Of a stretch of 57,702 nt of DNA, positions 56,622 through 57,702 are shown one piece after another. The stretch comes from Alphaproteobacteria bacterium (lineage in GTDB: Bacteria > Pseudomonadota > Alphaproteobacteria > Rhizobiales > CAJQND01): contig JAAEUE010000057.1 of assembly GCA_024227565.1 (NCBI GenBank), positions 1 through 57,702 of the forward strand, given 5' to 3'. The translations under genes and the position numbers were made by a program. The notes under the pieces are model-generated. The model was not told the origin of the DNA. It was given only the letters and a program-made list of their open reading frames with translations, and searched no databases. Every line of letters starts with the position of its first letter. Position 1 is the stretch's first letter.

Positions 56622-57038
56622 ATGACCCCGGAAGAAAAAAATGTAGCAATATTGCGCGACGCGTATTCGAAGTGGGCAGAAACCAAGGGTGATGCAAACG
56701 TTTGGATGAGCCTTCTCGCCGACCACGTCGCTTGGGGTTCCCTTGCAGATGGCCGGCCTGGTATGGAGTTCACGCAGCCGCGCGCATCCAAGGAGGAAGT
56801 GATCGGTTACTTCGACGGGCTAGCTGAAGACTGGTCCATGGAGTTTTACCATATCAACGAGTACGTGGCTCAGGGCGGGCGAGTTGTGGCATTAGGCGAA
56901 TGCTCTTGGACTAACAGGCGAACCGGCAATACAGCTACGATACCGAAGGTCGATGTTTGGATGTTCGAAGATGGCAAAGTTACCCAATTCATGGAGCACT
57001 ACGATACACACACAGTGCTGAATGCGGCTCAGGAGTAG
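56622..57038 (+). CDS. NTF2/SnoaL-like small protein
   Basis: A 138-residue protein of the NTF2-like (SnoaL) fold: an N-terminal helix (NVAILRDAYSKWAETKGD), a cone of strands and the end VDVWMFEDGKVTQFMEHYDTH, the usual family finish. The ATG at 56622 has AAGGAG nine bases upstream. Members include ketosteroid-isomerase-like enzymes and non-catalytic ligand-binding proteins, and the exact role here is open. It stands alone. Confidence 0.82.
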   Translation: MTPEEKNVAILRDAYSKWAETKGDANVWMSLLADHVAWGSLADGRPGMEFTQPRASKEEVIGYFDGLAEDWSMEFYHINEYVAQGGRVVALGECSWTNRRTGNTATIPKVDVWMFEDGKVTQFMEHYDTHTVLNAAQE

Positions 57039-57277
57039 ATGCTTGGTTCACACCTATTCCGCAGAATGATCGAGCTATAATAAAAAACTCCCAACTCTCG
57101 TCAGAAACGGAGAGGTCTCATAGCATGTCCGCACAGTGTCATTTTTCCCCTTTTTGAGCCCGGCCCACGAACGTCCGGGCCACCCCCAAAAACCGACTCT
57201 TTTCAGTGCCGGTCAAAACCGGGAAAATGTGCCAGGAGCAGACATTGTTATTCAGGGGTTGAGCGTTATTGTAGCCC
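57039..57277. other. Intergenic region with a weak hairpin
   Basis: A GCCCGG/CCGGGC hairpin around 57159-57183 could help terminate the NTF2-like transcript, but no long T-run follows it. Nothing else is recognised. Confidence 0.35.
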
Positions 57278-57702
57278 ATGAATTTTGACAATCTCACATG
57301 GGTTCTCCAGTCGAATGCGATTGGTGAGGAAGATTATCTAACCTTGTCAGATTGTATACTGAGGCGCGGAATACGCCTTGAAACATTAAAGGTCGTTCCT
57401 TTTTCCCACGTGCCAGCAGAGCCAATTCCAGAAATTGCCGGTCCGTGCCTCGTGTACGGATCCAGCGGTCTGCTGAAAGTCGCCCATGAGGCCGGTTGGA
57501 TGCCTGGTGGCTGGGACGGACCGCAGTTTGGTGCCCGTATTGTAAACCAGCAACTCGGAGCCCACTCTCTGAACTTCGATGCCACTATCACAAGCTGGTC
57601 TGAAGTTGCATTAGTCGCACGAATGAAAGGTTGGAGCAGGGTTTTTGTCCGACCGGAATCTGAAACCAAAGAGTTTCCGGGGACTTTGTACGATGTTGGC
57701 GA
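57278..57702 (+). CDS. N-terminal part of a putative ATP-grasp (DUF4343-like) protein
   Basis: An ATG at 57278 opens a frame with no stop to the window end (141 codons). It starts MNFDNLTWVLQSNAIGEEDY, and continues with GPCLVYGSSGLLKVA, GGWDGPQFGARIVNQQLG and WSRVFVRPESETKEFPG. The pattern (a short pre-grasp domain, then a VFVRP segment) recalls ATP-grasp proteins of the DUF4343 kind, which are of unknown function. The catalytic ATP-grasp residues lie beyond the window, so the assignment is provisional. Confidence 0.55.
   Translation, partial: MNFDNLTWVLQSNAIGEEDYLTLSDCILRRGIRLETLKVVPFSHVPAEPIPEIAGPCLVYGSSGLLKVAHEAGWMPGGWDGPQFGARIVNQQLGAHSLNFDATITSWSEVALVARMKGWSRVFVRPESETKEFPGTLYDVG

Overview
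The window looks like a chromosomal segment of an alphaproteobacterium, most likely in or near the Hyphomicrobiales (Rhizobiales). This rests on protein likeness and on gene orders typical of the class: lpoA/lppC-like with rsmI-yraN-gshB-comM; hemW-rdgB-rph divergent from hrcA-grpE; dnaK-dnaJ behind an alphaproteobacterial RpoH-type promoter; mutM divergent from ubiE-ubiB-coaBC-dut-moeB; and rpsT-dnaA-dnaN-recF-gyrB. The DNA is GC-rich with strong coding bias. No tRNA, rRNA or CRISPR array was seen.

Layout. 1-0.18 kb: 3' end of an IS5-like insertion sequence that has cut comM, leaving only its N-terminal third. 0.9-6.6 kb: an operon-like set (rsmI, yraN, gshB and an asparagine synthetase coupled to gshB) divergent from an LppC-type lipoprotein. 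6.9-11.6 kb: hemW-rdgB-rph and hrcA-grpE. 11.8-15.3 kb: a double-repeat YegP protein, two tandem paralogous GT87-type membrane glycosyltransferases and alkB. 15.4-18.7 kb: dnaK-dnaJ. 18.8-23.2 kb: an accessory cluster with three FNR/FixK/Dnr-type boxes, an Arg/Trp/His-rich exported peptide, two paralogous monoheme cytochromes c, a diheme cytochrome c that carries an N-terminal three-Cys domain, two unknown proteins, a 40-residue membrane peptide and a single-domain globin. 23.5-30.7 kb: housekeeping genes for cofactors, quinone, repair and ribosome. 30.7-38.2 kb: dnaA-dnaN-recF-gyrB with a long non-coding region before dnaA. 38.3-46.3 kb: catabolism, with a DMGDH-like oxidase, an unusual crotonase, a CoA-transferase, an EamA exporter, an Old Yellow Enzyme and a PHA depolymerase. 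46.4-52.7 kb: a DUF45 metalloprotease, a class A PBP, a MerR/CDF metal resistance pair, and a caspase-like/YARHG protein overlapping an M15 peptidase. 53-57.7 kb: sparse accessory DNA with a class III adenylate cyclase broken by two in-frame amber codons, an NTF2-like gene and the start of a putative ATP-grasp gene.

The most interesting part is 18.86-23.23 kb, which reads as an oxygen- or NO-responsive periplasmic electron-transfer unit. Two of its boxes lie inside an almost identical 26-bp block in front of two cytochrome genes. I cannot name the pathway it serves. A second notable element is a 105-bp two-hairpin repeat with near-perfect terminal inverted repeats, present three times (19.35, 38.17 and 52.94 kb). 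Two copies supply the stop codon of the gene they abut.
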